From the NCBI GenBank assembly GCA_036346395.1, contig CM070609.1, positions 25,928,223 to 25,992,222 of the forward strand: a stretch of 64,000 bases of DNA, read 5' to 3'. The position numbers were made by a program, and so were the translations under genes. The stretch comes from Hsuehochloa calcarea. Taxonomy: Eukaryota > Streptophyta > Magnoliopsida > Poales > Poaceae. Every line of letters starts with the position of its first letter. Positions within the stretch are counted from its first letter, which is position 1. The notes beneath the pieces were generated by a model. It was not told where the DNA came from and did not search any database. It worked only from the letters and a program-made list of their open reading frames with translations. Shown piece by piece: positions 34,520 to 46,802 of this stretch.

Positions 34520-36009
34520 AGTCGATAAGATTGATCGGGTTTCAGTGGTAGAAGATGGGTTTGCGAAGAGGTAGAAGTTAAGAGAACCAGATAATTAACT
34601 CAACTTGTTCTCGATTGCCTTGCATGATACTCCTACCGGTCAGCATTCCGCCATCGGAGTATGCCGCAGTGCGTGGTCGTATCAAGACAGTGATCAGATT
34701 GGTTTGGAATATGGTTAATAGGATTAAGTCGATGATTTCTGAGGCTCGGCTATGTGAAAAGATTCATATTCCAAAAAAGATTTCTGAGCGCACCGCCCTC
34801 AACCAGCGAAGGACGCTGCCCCTTTGAACCCCGACCGCTTACTGGCTAGCGGGATCGCCGTGGTTGTAGGCGCGTTATATGGTAATATGTGTTCATGTCA
34901 CTCAGTAGAATTGGATTATATGCATAACTCGTTTTTGCAGGGATTGATGTGAATAGTATGACCCATTGTGTATGTGATGTATGTATGGATTCCTCATGGC
35001 TTGTGTGTCATGCTTTGAGATCGCTATCTAGCTACGTATTATTGTATAACGGTCTGCGTACCGACATGTGATGCTTGATATTATTGTCTGTAATCCATTA
35101 CTAGCTCTTAGGAGTAATTGTTTAGTAGATGAATGTGGTCAGAGACTTCAATCTTGGTGGTCGGAGTACCAAAATATGGTGATGGAGATCGTCATGATAA
35201 GAACAATACTATTTCATAGTTTAATATGATTATATGTGAATGATTATTCTTATCTTGCTATTTGATCACGTTTTATCATTAGATGTTTTAACATGGTAGA
35301 ATAGTATCATGTATCCCTAAAGAAAAATTAAGTTAGTTTGTTGCCTTTCCAATTGCTGCGACCATCACGATTTTGATCATTAATCGGTGGGTCTACCAAT
35401 TTAGGGTACAATTAACTACCTTAATAATATGGGCTGGGTGTTAGACACCCACATGCATAGTATTGGTTTAACTTAACAAGCATATCAAAATAGTTTTGGG
35501 CCTTGGGGCATGATACTGTTGGTTGCTAGGGCATAGAGATGTCGTCCAACAGACAAGAGTCATATGTGATATGATTGGGAAGAGGTTGCCTACCTATAAA
35601 ATTACTAGATTTCTAGCAGTGATGCCATAGCTCACCAGGACATAATAATTTTTTGGGTCTTGAAATCACTATATGATGTTTGAGGAAAATATGGTTTAGA
35701 ACATATAGTGGGAGTATCTTTTATTGACTGTTGATGATCAAGTTCGACCAGGTATGGACTGTTCATATAGTGATACGACCAGATCCATACTAGTCGTATA
35801 ATGATATGAGCTAGTCGTAAACTGGTCGAACACGACCACTAACATGAGTGTCTAATAGAAGATCTTAAATAAATATAGTGCTGAATATTTGCATATATTT
35901 TGTGTTGTAGATCATGCCACCTACTACTTTTTCTACACCTACCTTTAATTTACGATCTGTTTTTTACTAGTTTCATAATATGAGAATTGTTCTTAAACAA
36001 GAAAAAGGG
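34520..36009 (+). other. Non-LTR, non-coding part of C2
   Basis: 34520-34870 is moderately GC-rich, with an open frame 34615-34827 of unknown nature. It replaces the expected rest of the LTR. 34870-35720 is AT-rich. 35740-35860 contains GGTCGTA/GGTCGAAC motifs like those in the LTR, so some LTR-related sequence may lie here. No standard primer site was found. Confidence 0.4.
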
Positions 36010-37580
36010 AATATATTCTAAAGGGTAAGGGCAAAGGAAAGACTCAAGATGAGATCGAGAGTCTCAAAGCTAAGCTTGAGAAGCTCAAGTTGGGTCCTAA
36101 GCCTGACACAAAATGTTACTATTGTCGTAAGACTGGGCATTGGAAGAGAAATTGCAAGAAGTAATTAGCAGCAATGAAAAAGAACAAGGGAAGTAAGACT
36201 TCCGGTTCAGATATAAATGTTATAGAAATTAATATTGTCACTTCTACGGCCAGTTCTTGGGTATTTGATGTCGAATCGGTTGATCATATTTGCAATTCGA
36301 TGCAGAGACTGATAAGGAGTAGAACTTTGACAAGAGGAGATGTTGATCTCCGTGTGGGCAATGGAGCAAGAGTTGTTGCATTAGCTATTGGCACTTTACC
36401 AATAGCTTTACCCTCAGGATTAGTTATGGAACTAAATAATAATTATTATGTTCCAGCCTTAAGCAAAAATATTATTTATGTTTCCTGTTTAGAAGCAGAT
36501 GGTTATGAGTTCAAACTAAAGAACAATTGTTGTTTAATTTAGTTTGAAGATATGCTTTATGGCCATACTCCATTGGTGAATTATATGTTTTGAATCTTGA
36601 GGATGAGCCTATCTATAACGTTAATGCTAAGAGACTTTGATCTAATGATTTGAATATTGCTTTTATTTGGCATTGCCATCTAGGTCATATAAATGAGAAG
36701 TGCGTGATGAAACTCCATAAAGATGGTCTTCTAAACTCATTTGATTTTTAACCATTTGAAACATACAAATCTTGTTTACTTGGTAAGATGACGAAGACAC
36801 CTTTCACGACTAGAGGTGAGAGAGTAAGTGACTTACTAGCCCATGTACATACAGATGTATGTGGACCAGACAACACTTCTGCTAGAGGTGGTTTTCAGTA
36901 CTTTATAACTTTTACTGATGATTTCAGTAGATTTGGCTATGTCTATTTGATGAGGCATAAGTCGGAATCCTTTGAAAAGTTTAAAGAATTTCAGAATGAA
37001 GTGCAGAATCAACTTGACAAGATAATCAAATATCTACGATCTGATCGTGGAGGTGAATATTTGAGTCATGAGTTTGGTTATCATCTAAAGAAATGTGAAA
37101 TTGTTCCACAACTTACTCCGCCGAGGACGCCTTAATGGAATTGGGTGTCTGAACGACAGAACCAAATATTGTTGGACATGGTTCGGTCAATGATGAGTCA
37201 ATCTAATCTTCTATTGCAATTCTGGGGATACGCTATAGAAACAGTCGCTTTCACTTTAAATAGGGTTCCATCAAAAATTGTAGAGAAGACACCATATGAG
37301 ATATGGAATGAGAAAAGACCTGGATTGTCTTTTCTCATGGTATGGGACTGTGAGGTATATGTCAAATGTTTGACGTCTGACAAACTCACTCCTAAGTCCG
37401 ATAAATGCTTCTTTGTGTTTGTCTTTTTGAAGAAAGTGTTTCTTTCCAAAGGAGTCAGTGGGAGTAAGGTGCAACTCGAAAAAATTCGGAATCATATGAA
37501 AATATTTCAAGTCCTGCTGAACCTCTACAGGATGAACAAGATATTGTTGAACCTTTAGATGAGACATCAGCCCAACGTAT
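36010..37580 (+). pseudogene. C2 gag end, protease and integrase
   Basis: A Lys-rich gag end is followed by the zinc knuckle CYYCRKTGHWKRNC at 36114-36155. The protease region 36174-36542 has WVFDVESVDHIC where an intact copy has a DSG core, so it is probably inactive. The GAG-preintegrase region (WHCHLGHIN) is near 36670. The integrase core 36788-37558 keeps the acidic positions in HTDVCGP, RSDRGGEY and SERQNQ, but a stop lies just before the last. The C-terminal part is frameshifted near 37400-37560. Confidence 0.85.
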
Positions 37581-37599
37581 ATAAAAAGGCTATATTAAT

Positions 37600-39135
37600 T
37601 GCCTATAACATATGGGCATGACGTTTTATTATTGAATAATGATGAGCTTAAACTTATACGGAAGCGATGATGGGTACAGACTCTGAGTTATGGCTTGAAG
37701 CCATGAGATCCAAGCTAAAATCCATGTATGACAATCGAGTTTGGAACTTGGTTGATGCACCTGATGGTGTCACGACCATAGAGTGCAAGTGGATTTTTAA
37801 GAAAAGATAGATATGGATGGAAATGTTCACATTCATAAGGCACAACTAGTCGCGAGGGTTTCAAATAAATTCAAGGTGTTGATTATGATGAAACCTTCTC
37901 ACATGCCGCGATGCTTAAGTCTATCCGGGTCATTCTAGCTATTGTTGTATATTTCGATTATGGGATACGGCAAGTGGATAATGGAAACCTAAGTGAGGGT
38001 GTGTACATGACACACCGAGGATTTTGTCGATCCAAAGAAAGCTAGAAAGGTATGCAAGCTTAAGAAATCCATTTATGGATTGAAGCAAGCATCTCGGAGT
38101 TTGAACATTCGTTTTGATGAAGTGGTCAAAGGCTTTGACTTAATCAAGAACGAAGAAGAATCTTGTGTTTACAAGAAGGTTAGTGAGCAAGCTTGTGTTT
38201 CTGATCTTGTATGTGGATGACATACTACTGGTCGAAAATGATATTCCGATTCTTGAATCTGCTAAAATTTCATTAAGAAATAGTTTCTCAATGAAAGATT
38301 TAGGAGATGCAACATATAATATTGGTATAAGGATCTATAGAGATAGATATAAAAGGTTAATTGAATTAAAGCAAGATATGTACATTGACAAGGTGTTGAA
38401 GCAGTTTAGCTTGCAAGATTCGAAGAAAGGTTTCTTGCCCATGTCACATGATATTAATCTTAGCAAGACTCAGTGTCCAACGACCACTGATGAGCGAGAC
38501 AAAACGAGTAGAATTCCATATGCTTCGGCTATTGGATCTATCATGTATGTCATGCTATGTAGACGACCAGATGTGTCGTATGCTCTAAGTGTTACGAACA
38601 GGTATCAGTCGGATCCAAGTGAAAGTCACTGGATAGCAGCCAAGAATATCAAGTACTTAAGAAGGACTAAGGATGCATTCTTTGTTGATGGAGGCGAGCA
38701 AGAGCTGGTCGTAAATGGTTACACCGATGCAAGCTTCCAAACCGATAAGGATGATTTCAGATCGCAATCAGGGTTTGTGTTTTGTTTGAATTGAGGAGCA
38801 GTAAGCTAGAAGATTTTCAACAGGGAACGGTTGCTAATTCTACAATAGAGGCTGAGTACATTGCAGCTTCGGAAGCTGCAAAAGAGCACGTGTGGGTTAG
38901 AAAGTTCATTAATGAACTGGGTGTGGTTTCGAGTACTTCTAGTCCAATGGATCTCTATTATGATAATAGTGGAGCCATTGCATAAGCTAAAGAACCTAGA
39001 TCACATCAAAAGTCCAAGCGCATACTTTGACGATACCACATTATTCGTGAGATCGTTGAGACAGGTGATGTGAAGATATGCAAAGTGTACACAGATTTGA
39101 ATCTTGCTGATCTGTTGACAAAGCCTCTCTAAGCA
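37600..39135 (+). pseudogene. C2 reverse transcriptase and RNase H
   Basis: The N-terminal half (37650-38160) is badly frameshifted but shows VDYDETFSHAAMLKSIR and KKSIYGLKQASRS. The frame 38165-38794 has the catalytic LYVDDILL, FSMKDLGDA, YASAIGSIMYVMLCRRPDVS and GYTDASFQTD. RNase H continues after a frameshift in NSTIEAEYIAASEAAKE, and the end of pol is ADLLTKPL at about 39110-39132. The purine tract AAGTGAGAGACA follows before the 3' LTR. Confidence 0.86.
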
Positions 39136-39202
39136 TGATGCGCACACAAGAGCAATGGGTATAAGATACCTATATGATTGACTCTAGTGCAAGTGAGAGA
39201 CA

Positions 39203-40906
39203 TTAGTGATATGCCCTACAGTAATCATAGAGATGATTGTATCACATTTATGTTTATGTGTTATTGAAAAAGTGTTATTATGTTCCTGGAATGAATCATC
39301 GGTTATAAAGATTAACAAGTATGTGACTTGTTGGTGAAGCTCTTTAACTTATGATGATGTCGCTCAAAATGTATCCCTGGTCGGATGTCACCGGTCGGAA
39401 CACTAGTGACCCTATCGACCAGCACATATATTGATTGATGACCATGTTTCACCGGTCACGGATATAGGGACATCGAATAAATAATGTGAACACATGTTAG
39501 AGAATATGGTGTTGGATTAACCCACCTTGAGACACTGCTAAGATTATTAGGATTTTATGTGTCATCAATTGGTCTCAAGTAATGATGATGTATAATCCTT
39601 AGACTTGAGATCAGCATGGTTTCCTACATGCGTAAGAGTGCACTTTGGGGTTACCAAACGCTACTCCGTAACTGGGTAGTTATGAAGGTAGCTTTCAGAT
39701 ATGTTGTGAAACATACGGAGGAATGTGACTGGCCGGATATGATATTTGCCCCTCCTAACATAACAGGAGAGATATCTCTGGCCCCTCGATGTGGTCGGAT
39801 AAAGAAAGTGCATGGCCATGCCACTAGTGGTCGAAGAGTTCGAGCACATGAAGTTATCCGATACTAGATCGTGAAAATATTGAATAGTCCATGGATGACA
39901 CAACATCCCACCTGAAAAGTTCAACTAGATATCGTGAGGTAAAGGAAGAATACACGAGCTGGTCATTCAGTTCGATCGGATAAGGACTGGTCGTATGGAG
40001 ATACGAGCCGGTCGTAGGCTAGTCGAACATGATCACTAAGTGGTCGAAACCTGGTCGTAAAGAGTTACGAACTGGTCGTGACCAAATATGAGCTGGTCGT
40101 ATAGAAACATGAGCTAGTCATATAGAGATATGATCTGGTCTTATAGAGATATGAGTTGGTCGGTAGTGATAGCGACCGGTCGTAGATCATATTGCATTAA
40201 GGTTCGTCCGATATAATTTATGTGCATTCAGGAATCATTATGTCCTGATAGGTACCACTAACGACTCGTGGTCAAAAAGGTTTCCGAGTCACAACCGAAC
40301 TACACATGAACCTACATGGTCACACACTTAACGGTTTGGAACAAGCCAGTACGAATATGATTTGTCAAACATGTTTGGATAGGATCCGTCACGGACACTA
40401 TGTAAGGAGATACTTGAGGCTATTGGGAAAAGGAAAAAAGGAGAGGAGACACATGATATAATATATACGTGAGTTGCTCCAAACTCTAGCTGCCATCTTC
40501 TTGAGAGAGAGCCTTCCTGTACGACTTGGTGCTAGCACACCGGCGTACGATGTTCCTTCCATGGACGTGTGGATACCGTAGAGGCGCTACTGCGGTTGCT
40601 ATTGCGCTTGAGGACGATCCGCGATCTCGACAAGGAGCTGCAAATGTTGCTGGAGGAGACGATCGACTACGACCACTACATCGACGTACTCAACGTAGGG
40701 CGATCGACTACGAGGGTGACCGACTACGAGGATGATCAACTACACCGGACGATCGACTACGACCACTACATCGACGCGCTCTAACATGGACCAGGCTGCT
40801 CCAACTCTACTTCCGCTGCATTGTGATCTCTTACTTAAATGGTATCCTAGATTACGTGGTAGAATTTTTGAATTATCAGCTAGTGTAGCATTCCCGTATC
40901 CCTTCA
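39203..40906 (+). repeat. 3' LTR of C2
   Basis: About 1.7 kb, aligning with the solo LTR 11877-27407 through nearly all of its length; the first bases are mutated (TTAGTGATATGCC for TGTTGGTGATATGCC). It contains a GC-rich segment at 40500-40790 with GACTACGACCAC-type repeats that gives short open frames without family resemblance. Confidence 0.84.
39963..40195 (+). repeat. Degenerate 20-22 bp tandem repeat in the C-family LTR
   Basis: About ten units built on ATATGAGCTGGTCGTATAGA, most containing TGGTCGTA or TAGTCAT. A related series is in the solo LTR near 26560-26720 and a weaker one near 35740-35860. Confidence 0.7.
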
Positions 40907-40911
40907 GCAAT

Positions 40912-41661
40912 AAGATGTACCAGGATGTTAAGAATAAATTTTGGTGGCCAAATATAAAGTAAGAAGTCGTAGAGTTTGTTGCCTTGTGTGATGTATGTCA
41001 GAAAGTAAAAGCAAAACATCAGCAGCTAGCAGGTCTGTTACAACCCCTGATGATTCCTGAGTGGAGATGGGATGAAATCAGAATGGATTTCATTACTGGT
41101 TTGCCTAGGATTCAATCGATTACGATTCGATTTGGGTGATTGTTGATCGTTTGACTAAAGTTGCCCATTTCTTGCCAGTTTGCATTGTGTTCCTAAGAAG
41201 ATAGTGTCAGATCGAGGATCTCAATTCACGTCTCATTTTTGGCAAAGTCTGCATAAAGCATTGAGAACTCACCTGAATTTTGGTACTGTTTATCTCCCTC
41301 AGACAGATTGGCAGATATAAAGAGTAAATCAGATATTGGAGGATATGTTGAGAGCTTGTGCTCTACCTAATGCTACGAGTTGGAATAAAAATTTGTCATA
41401 TGCAAAATTTTCGTACAATAACAGTTACCAAGCCAGTCTGCAAATGTCACCATTTGAAACTTTGTATGGTCGTGCATGCAAAACCCCTCTGAATTGGTCA
41501 GAAACAGCTGAGCATAAGGTATTCGGGCCAGATATTATTCAAGATGCAGAAGACCAAGTGTCTACGATTAGAGAGATATTAAAGATAGCTCAGTCTAGGC
41601 AGAAGAGCTATGCTGATAATCGTCGCTGTGACCTCAGCTTTGAACCAGAAGATTTCGTTTA
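40912..41661 (+). pseudogene. Gypsy integrase, part 2 of 3
   Basis: Continues part 1 after C2: MYQDVKNKFWWPNIK, the zinc residues in CDVCQKVKAKH, the core WRWDEIRMDFITGLPR with the first catalytic Asp, and VSDRGSQF with the second. Between them about 60 bp are missing near 41175-41200. Where the catalytic Glu of the TDGQTERVNQ-type motif is expected, the sequence has TDWQI and a TAA stop (about 41306-41320). The DMLRACALPN and YGRACKTPLNW blocks follow. The solo LTR at 41662 cuts the frame. Confidence 0.85.
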
Positions 41662-43640
41662 TGTGGACATCATGGGGATATGCTCCAGATCTTAGGATGA
41701 TGTGACAATTGGCAATGACGTTAACGGTTTGTCGTTTCACGGGTTTTCGACAAAGTTTCGTAGTCGTTTCAGCATTCGATGCGGGCGGTCCGACCGCCAT
41801 AGCATGGCGGTCCGACCGTCCCAAATCGGCTCGGACCGGCCATGTGCGGCGGTCAGACCGGCCGTGACCAAAAATGGTCAGTTCAGGCTGGGCCAAAAAT
41901 AGAGGGTGTAGGCAAGTGAGGGGATCCCATTGCACTTGGTCTCATATTTTTTGGAGTCTCCAGTCAAAAGTTCTATTGGTTTAAAGTTTCCAGTAGGTTT
42001 CGGATTTTCGTGGGTTGAAAATCGGCTAAGTCCTTTCGGGCCTGACCGCCTATGGTCGGCGGTCCGACCGGCAGGTGGCGGTCGACCGGTCCCGAGGGGC
42101 GGTCCGACCGGTCCATCACTTGAACGTCGGCCTTCGTGGCGGCGTTGTTCATTGGTTAGGTCAAAGTCATGGGTTTCAGTGCATATGTGTTGCATGATGC
42201 ATGTTTTGACTAACGTGGGTCAAGTTGTGAAGAACTTGTTCCGGCTTGGATTTGCTTTGTCTATTGGTGTGCAAAGTTGCTTGGTGGTCAACGACGGTCA
42301 ACGGCGAGGATGATCGGACTAGGCTTGGAGAGCCGAGGTCCGTAACGATCGACGATGCCGGGTGAGGTCAATGAAATCGTATGGTGCGAATGGACAATGA
42401 TGACCGAACGGGCGCCGGCGCGATCGTTGGATCAAGCGCGCGGGGTCGATGCAAGTGCCATGGTGGTTCGGTGGGAGCCGGATGGGAGAGACTTGCCGAC
42501 ATGTTGAGAGCCATTGATCAACCTACACGCATGCATGGGAGGTGCTTCACAAAGATGGGACTCGGTCTTTGCGAAAAGATCGAGAAGGAGTATTTTGGTA
42601 ACTATATCAAATACCGCCTTGGTGACCTTTTTTGACGAGCATGCACGCAAGATGGCATGGAGAAGCGAGTAGGTCAAGAGGAGATGAAGACGGCGCTCGA
42701 GAAGCGCATGCGGTGTGACCCGCTTGTTTTGGGCCTTAACGGAGCCCATTTGGGTTACTCTTCTAGAAAGTCTAGGCCTCCACTATAAATAGGAGGGAGG
42801 TGGGTGCACCCCCCACTAACCCTTTCATGTTTGAAACCCTAGTTTTGGCTTAGGTGCTTAGGGAAGGTTTAGTGGAGGTTACGGTTCTAGAGAGAGAGAG
42901 ATGTTTTGATCTTGTGTCCATGCGTATCTGTATGAGTGGCTGTAATCGATACGTTATCAAATCAATCCAAAGAAAGCTTTGATCAAAGATGTGTCTCTTT
43001 GCCCTTCTTCTCTCTATTTGGTGATTTTGAGTCTTTCTTTGATTCGCATGTTTTTGATTGATTTCTTTACATGATCTAGCTTGCTGTGACATGTGGGAAC
43101 ACATCTAAGATCATCTTGATCATCAATCACTCACGAGCAAGTTTTTGGATCTAGTTTTCGTTTTGACTCGGTTTTGAACCATCCATCTCTCAAACTGAAA
43201 AAGGTCGTAACTTTTCCATGGATCTCCATGATCTTCGATTGGAATAGGTTCCTGACATCCTAGAGAAGGTGTGTTCCAAGTTTCATGAAGTTTGGAGTTG
43301 TAGATCAAAAGTTAGACCTATTTGCAACTTCGCTTTTCTGGCCGATTTCACTGCTTCATCGCCGAGGTCGACCGCCTACACGTAGGTCGATCGCCCATGG
43401 ACCGGCCGATCGCCCTTGAGTAGAGGTCGACCGCCCTACACTTAGGAAATTAAGTTTCGCTGATTTTGGTTGTTTTGCTTCGGGTTTTGATTGATTCAAT
43501 CCTAGTCTTCCAACAGATCGTATATCGATCTTCATAGCTTCTATAGCTATTGGAGTGAAATTTGTGTTGAATCTAATCTTGGTTGAAAAAGTGAGCGTGC
43601 TCCTATTCACCCCCCCTCTAGTCGCCTTTTCGGTCCAACA
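41662..43640 (+). repeat. Family B solo LTR, copy 2
   Basis: A 1979-bp unit starting TGTGGACATC and ending GGTCCAACA, flanked by perfect target repeat GTTTA at 41657-41661 and 43641-43645. It is the reverse of the unit at 12475-26376. It contains tandem-like GGCGGTCCGACCG motifs around 41790-42110 and a TATA box. With one LTR and no interior it is a solo LTR. No open frame in it resembles a gene. Confidence 0.9.
42783..42792 (+). promoter_or_regulatory. TATA box of the family B LTR
   Basis: CTATAAATAG, preceded by GC-rich sequence and followed by GAGGGAGG; conserved in the other copy (complement of 13385-13394). It gives the LTR orientation and is the likely transcription start region. Confidence 0.65.
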
Positions 43641-43645
43641 GTTTA

Positions 43646-44060
43646 TCTTCGAGTTACTCCGCTAAGAAGCATCAAAAGATTTCATACCAAAGGGAAGTTT
43701 GCCCCTAGGTATGTTGGTACGTTCAAGATTGTGAGACATCGAGGACAAGTTTCTTATCAGCTTTTACTGACACAGTCATTAGTAGGAGTGCATGATGTGT
43801 TCCATGTCTCTTAGTTGAAGAAGTGTTTATGTGTGCCGACAGAACAAGCACCCTTTGATTCAATTGAGTTAAAGGAGGATCTCACATATAAAGAGCAACC
43901 AATCAAAATTTTGGATGTCATAGAGCATCGGACCAGAAGCAAGATAGTTTGTTTTTGGAAAGTTCAGTGAAGCAACCACTTAGAAAGAGAAGCAACGTGG
44001 GAGTGTAAAGAAGACCTAAAGGCCGAGTTTCCTAGCGTTTTCTCTAGTTAGCATGAATCT
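43646..44060 (+). pseudogene. Gypsy integrase, part 3 of 3
   Basis: Picks up at LRVTPL-like sequence after the solo LTR, then FHTKGKFAPRYVGTFKIV, YQLLLTQSLVGVHDVFHVS and a stop. The end contains KEQPIKILDVIEHRTRSK and REATWECKEDLKAEFPSVF. The last block resembles the chromodomain-like tail of Tekay-type elements, believed to guide insertion into heterochromatin. Confidence 0.82.
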
Positions 44061-44078
44061 TAGGGTCGAGATTCCTTT

Positions 44079-44091
44079 TAGGGGGGAGGTT
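44079..44091 (+). other. Gypsy polypurine tract
   Basis: TAGGGGGGAGGTT lies immediately before the LTR start TGTAACATCC at 44092, the expected position for plus-strand priming. Confidence 0.8.
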
Positions 44092-44438
44092 TGTAACATC
44101 CTAAATTTCTGAGCTTTAAAAACCTTTTGAATAGTTAGTAGTTGGAAAATTCACCCAAGAGTTTTATTTGAATTTTAATTTAAAGCTTAACAGGGACTTT
44201 CAGTATCAAAATAATCTAATATGATTAATTTAAACATTAATTATTGTCAAAACTATTTTATTGGGTTTCTTTGGGCTCAGATATTTTCTAAATATTTCTA
44301 GAAATTTTCCGAGATCAATTGCTATTTTCTATTTGCCATTTGAATTTTCTGTAATTTCTAAAAAGAAAAATAATTTAAAATATCAGAAATAGTTCTTGGG
44401 CTGAAACCCAATCCTTCGGCCCTTTCCTATTCCTCGGC

Positions 44439-46080
44439 TGTAGGATCAAGGATAACCGACTAGAGGGGGGTGAATAGGAGGTTTTTAAAGTTTTTAACAA
44501 ATTAACAATTTATCCAATTCAATTAATGACTTAGTCTAAACAAGTTATGCTCCTAGCTAGGCAATTTAATCACAATAAGCAAGCTAGAAATATAAGTGCG
44601 GAATTGTAAAGACAAGAAATAACCACAAGACACAATGATGTTTTTCCCGTGGTATCAAGACTTGCTTGCCTTCACTAGTCCACGTTGAGGAAGCTTGATC
44701 ACCCAAGCCGGCCCACGAATTAAGCCTTCCTCGATCACTTGGGTTGTTCTTCCTCCGCCCGAGATGGTGAACACCAACCACTCACAATCTTGCTCGGTCT
44801 TCTCACAAGCTTCACTTGAGAAGATCACCGTGCTTCACCGCCAAGCCGCCTAGGAGTGCGGCAACACCCCAAGAGAATAGATCAACGATCCTCGCTGACT
44901 TTACTCAAGTGCCAATGAATCAACTAAAGATGAATGCACTTGATCTCCTCTCAATGAATGCAAGAGTAAATTGGGAGTAGAATTGAATGCACAATGCTCA
45001 CAAGGGTTGAGATATCTTCAATGCACTGTAACATCTCCTTGTGCGCTTGGGGAGGTATTTATAGCCTCCACCAAACAATTCTAGCCGTTGGGAAGAAGTT
45101 CCCAAAGTTCAAGACATATCGGAACAACCGGCGTGTTAGCATAGGTACAACCGCGCTATGCTCAATGCGCACAAGAACGGCTATGTTACACGATTAAATG
45201 CACCGATATAGCCGTTGGATTTAGTTGCGGTTCATCCGCAGCAAACACCCGGATCGTCCGATTTCGTGGATTCTAAAATGAGATTTTGCATCTGTTTCGA
45301 ATTTTACAACCGCCAAATACATTTCTAACAATCAGATTGCGGTTCATCCGATTATACGTAAGCATAAACCGATTCTCAAAAGAGGTTTTCAAAGGAGATT
45401 ACACTCAGATCGTTATTTTGCAACCGCCGTAATATCATCGAACAACCGGATGCGGTCGCATCGCTCAAGCCATCGGCAGACAACCGCAATTTCACGAAAT
45501 CGATCACCACGAGATCATGACACGTGGAAGGCCACGATGGACTCATCGCCTAGTGGTCCGGCCAAGACACAAGATCTCGAGCCGTTAGATTTAGATCCGA
45601 CGACGGCTTGATTTTCAATTTAAAAGGCTAACGGTTGAACCGCCACATGCCGCCGAACAACCGCGCTTTGCACAACCGCGCTAAGCCTTCTGCTCATCCG
45701 ATTCCGAATTAAAGCATCAATTCATTCTAACTTAAATTCAAGTCCAATTTTAAATGCATGCATGATCCTAAGTTGATCCATATGGCACAAGAATAAGCTA
45801 TCAAGCTACTAGTCGTGATCCCCTTAATAGTACGGCATTTATCCTATAATCCGGTCTACCAACCAATTCTCCTTAGACCTAGAAATAGAAAAGGATCCTA
45901 GACTATTTGTACCTTGACTTTAAGCCTTGTTGATCTTCACATTTTCCTTTAGCATGCATCCTTGCTTCATCATGTTCATCAAATGGAATTAACCTTGCAC
46001 ATTCTTAGTAAACTTGTTAATCCCATATTCACATATTATCATTAATTACCAAAACCATTTTTAGGGCCTAGATGCTTTCA
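44439..46080 (-). repeat. 3' LTR of copia A2
   Basis: 1642 bp; on the minus strand it starts TGAAAGCATC and ends GATCCTACA. It lacks the 90-bp block found in both A1 LTRs. A purine tract is just upstream on the minus strand (complement of 46081-46095). Confidence 0.88.
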
Positions 46081-46802
46081 ATCTCCCCTTTTGGTAATTG
46101 ATGACAACACACTTAATATGTGAGAAAAGTTGTTTTGAATATACTAAGAGTGTATATTCTTTTGAAGTCTTTTCACAGTAAAATAATCTTTGCAATGAGC
46201 ATAAGTAAATTTTGAGAATTATTTTTCTTGTCAAATCCAATTAAAAGAAGACTCCCTAAACAAATGCATATGGATAGTAAATAATTTGCAAGCATATGTA
46301 AAGAATTGAAAATTTTATGGAGTTTCTTTTGCATTTATGAACTTGAGGAAGCAATACAAGATAAGATATGTCAAATAATTCAGATTGCATTGCATAAAAA
46401 GATAATAAGACATAACCACATTCCACAAGTTCAACAAAAGTTACCAACTATTACAGCACAAAATAGATCAACAATCAACCAGCTTTTACAAAACACATAT
46501 AAATCACATAAGCCCATAGCTCCCTAAAACTAAGTCTTCACATCTTCACAATTTCTCCCTTTGGCATCAAAGTACCAAAAGCATCAAACAGGGGGTCCCG
46601 AGAGGAAGAAATCGGGTCCCGAGTGGAGCAGAGCAGGAGAAGCAAAGAAGTGAGCTGAAATCGTGCAGATCCGAGAAGCCGACACGAGGGCGCGGATCCC
46701 GAGATACCGAGAGGGTGGTAGGAGCCGGAGGAGCCGGAGCTCAAACTCGTGAGAGGTGCACCGAGGAGCCGAGGTAGGTGCACTGCCCAAGAAGAAGGAC
46801 CC

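Larger units (their letters stand above)
34065..40906 (+). mobile_element. Copia element C2 (BARE/Angela-like LTR family)
   Basis: Inserted in the gypsy integrase; ends TGTTGGTGATATGCC and CCCTTCA, flanks GCACT (34060-34064) and GCAAT (40907-40911), a target repeat with one change. Order gag, protease, integrase, RT, RNase H on the plus strand is that of copia. The 3' LTR is about 1.7 kb; the 5' LTR keeps only its first 455 bp before unrelated sequence. All genes are broken. Same LTR family as the solo LTR at 11877-27407. Confidence 0.85.
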
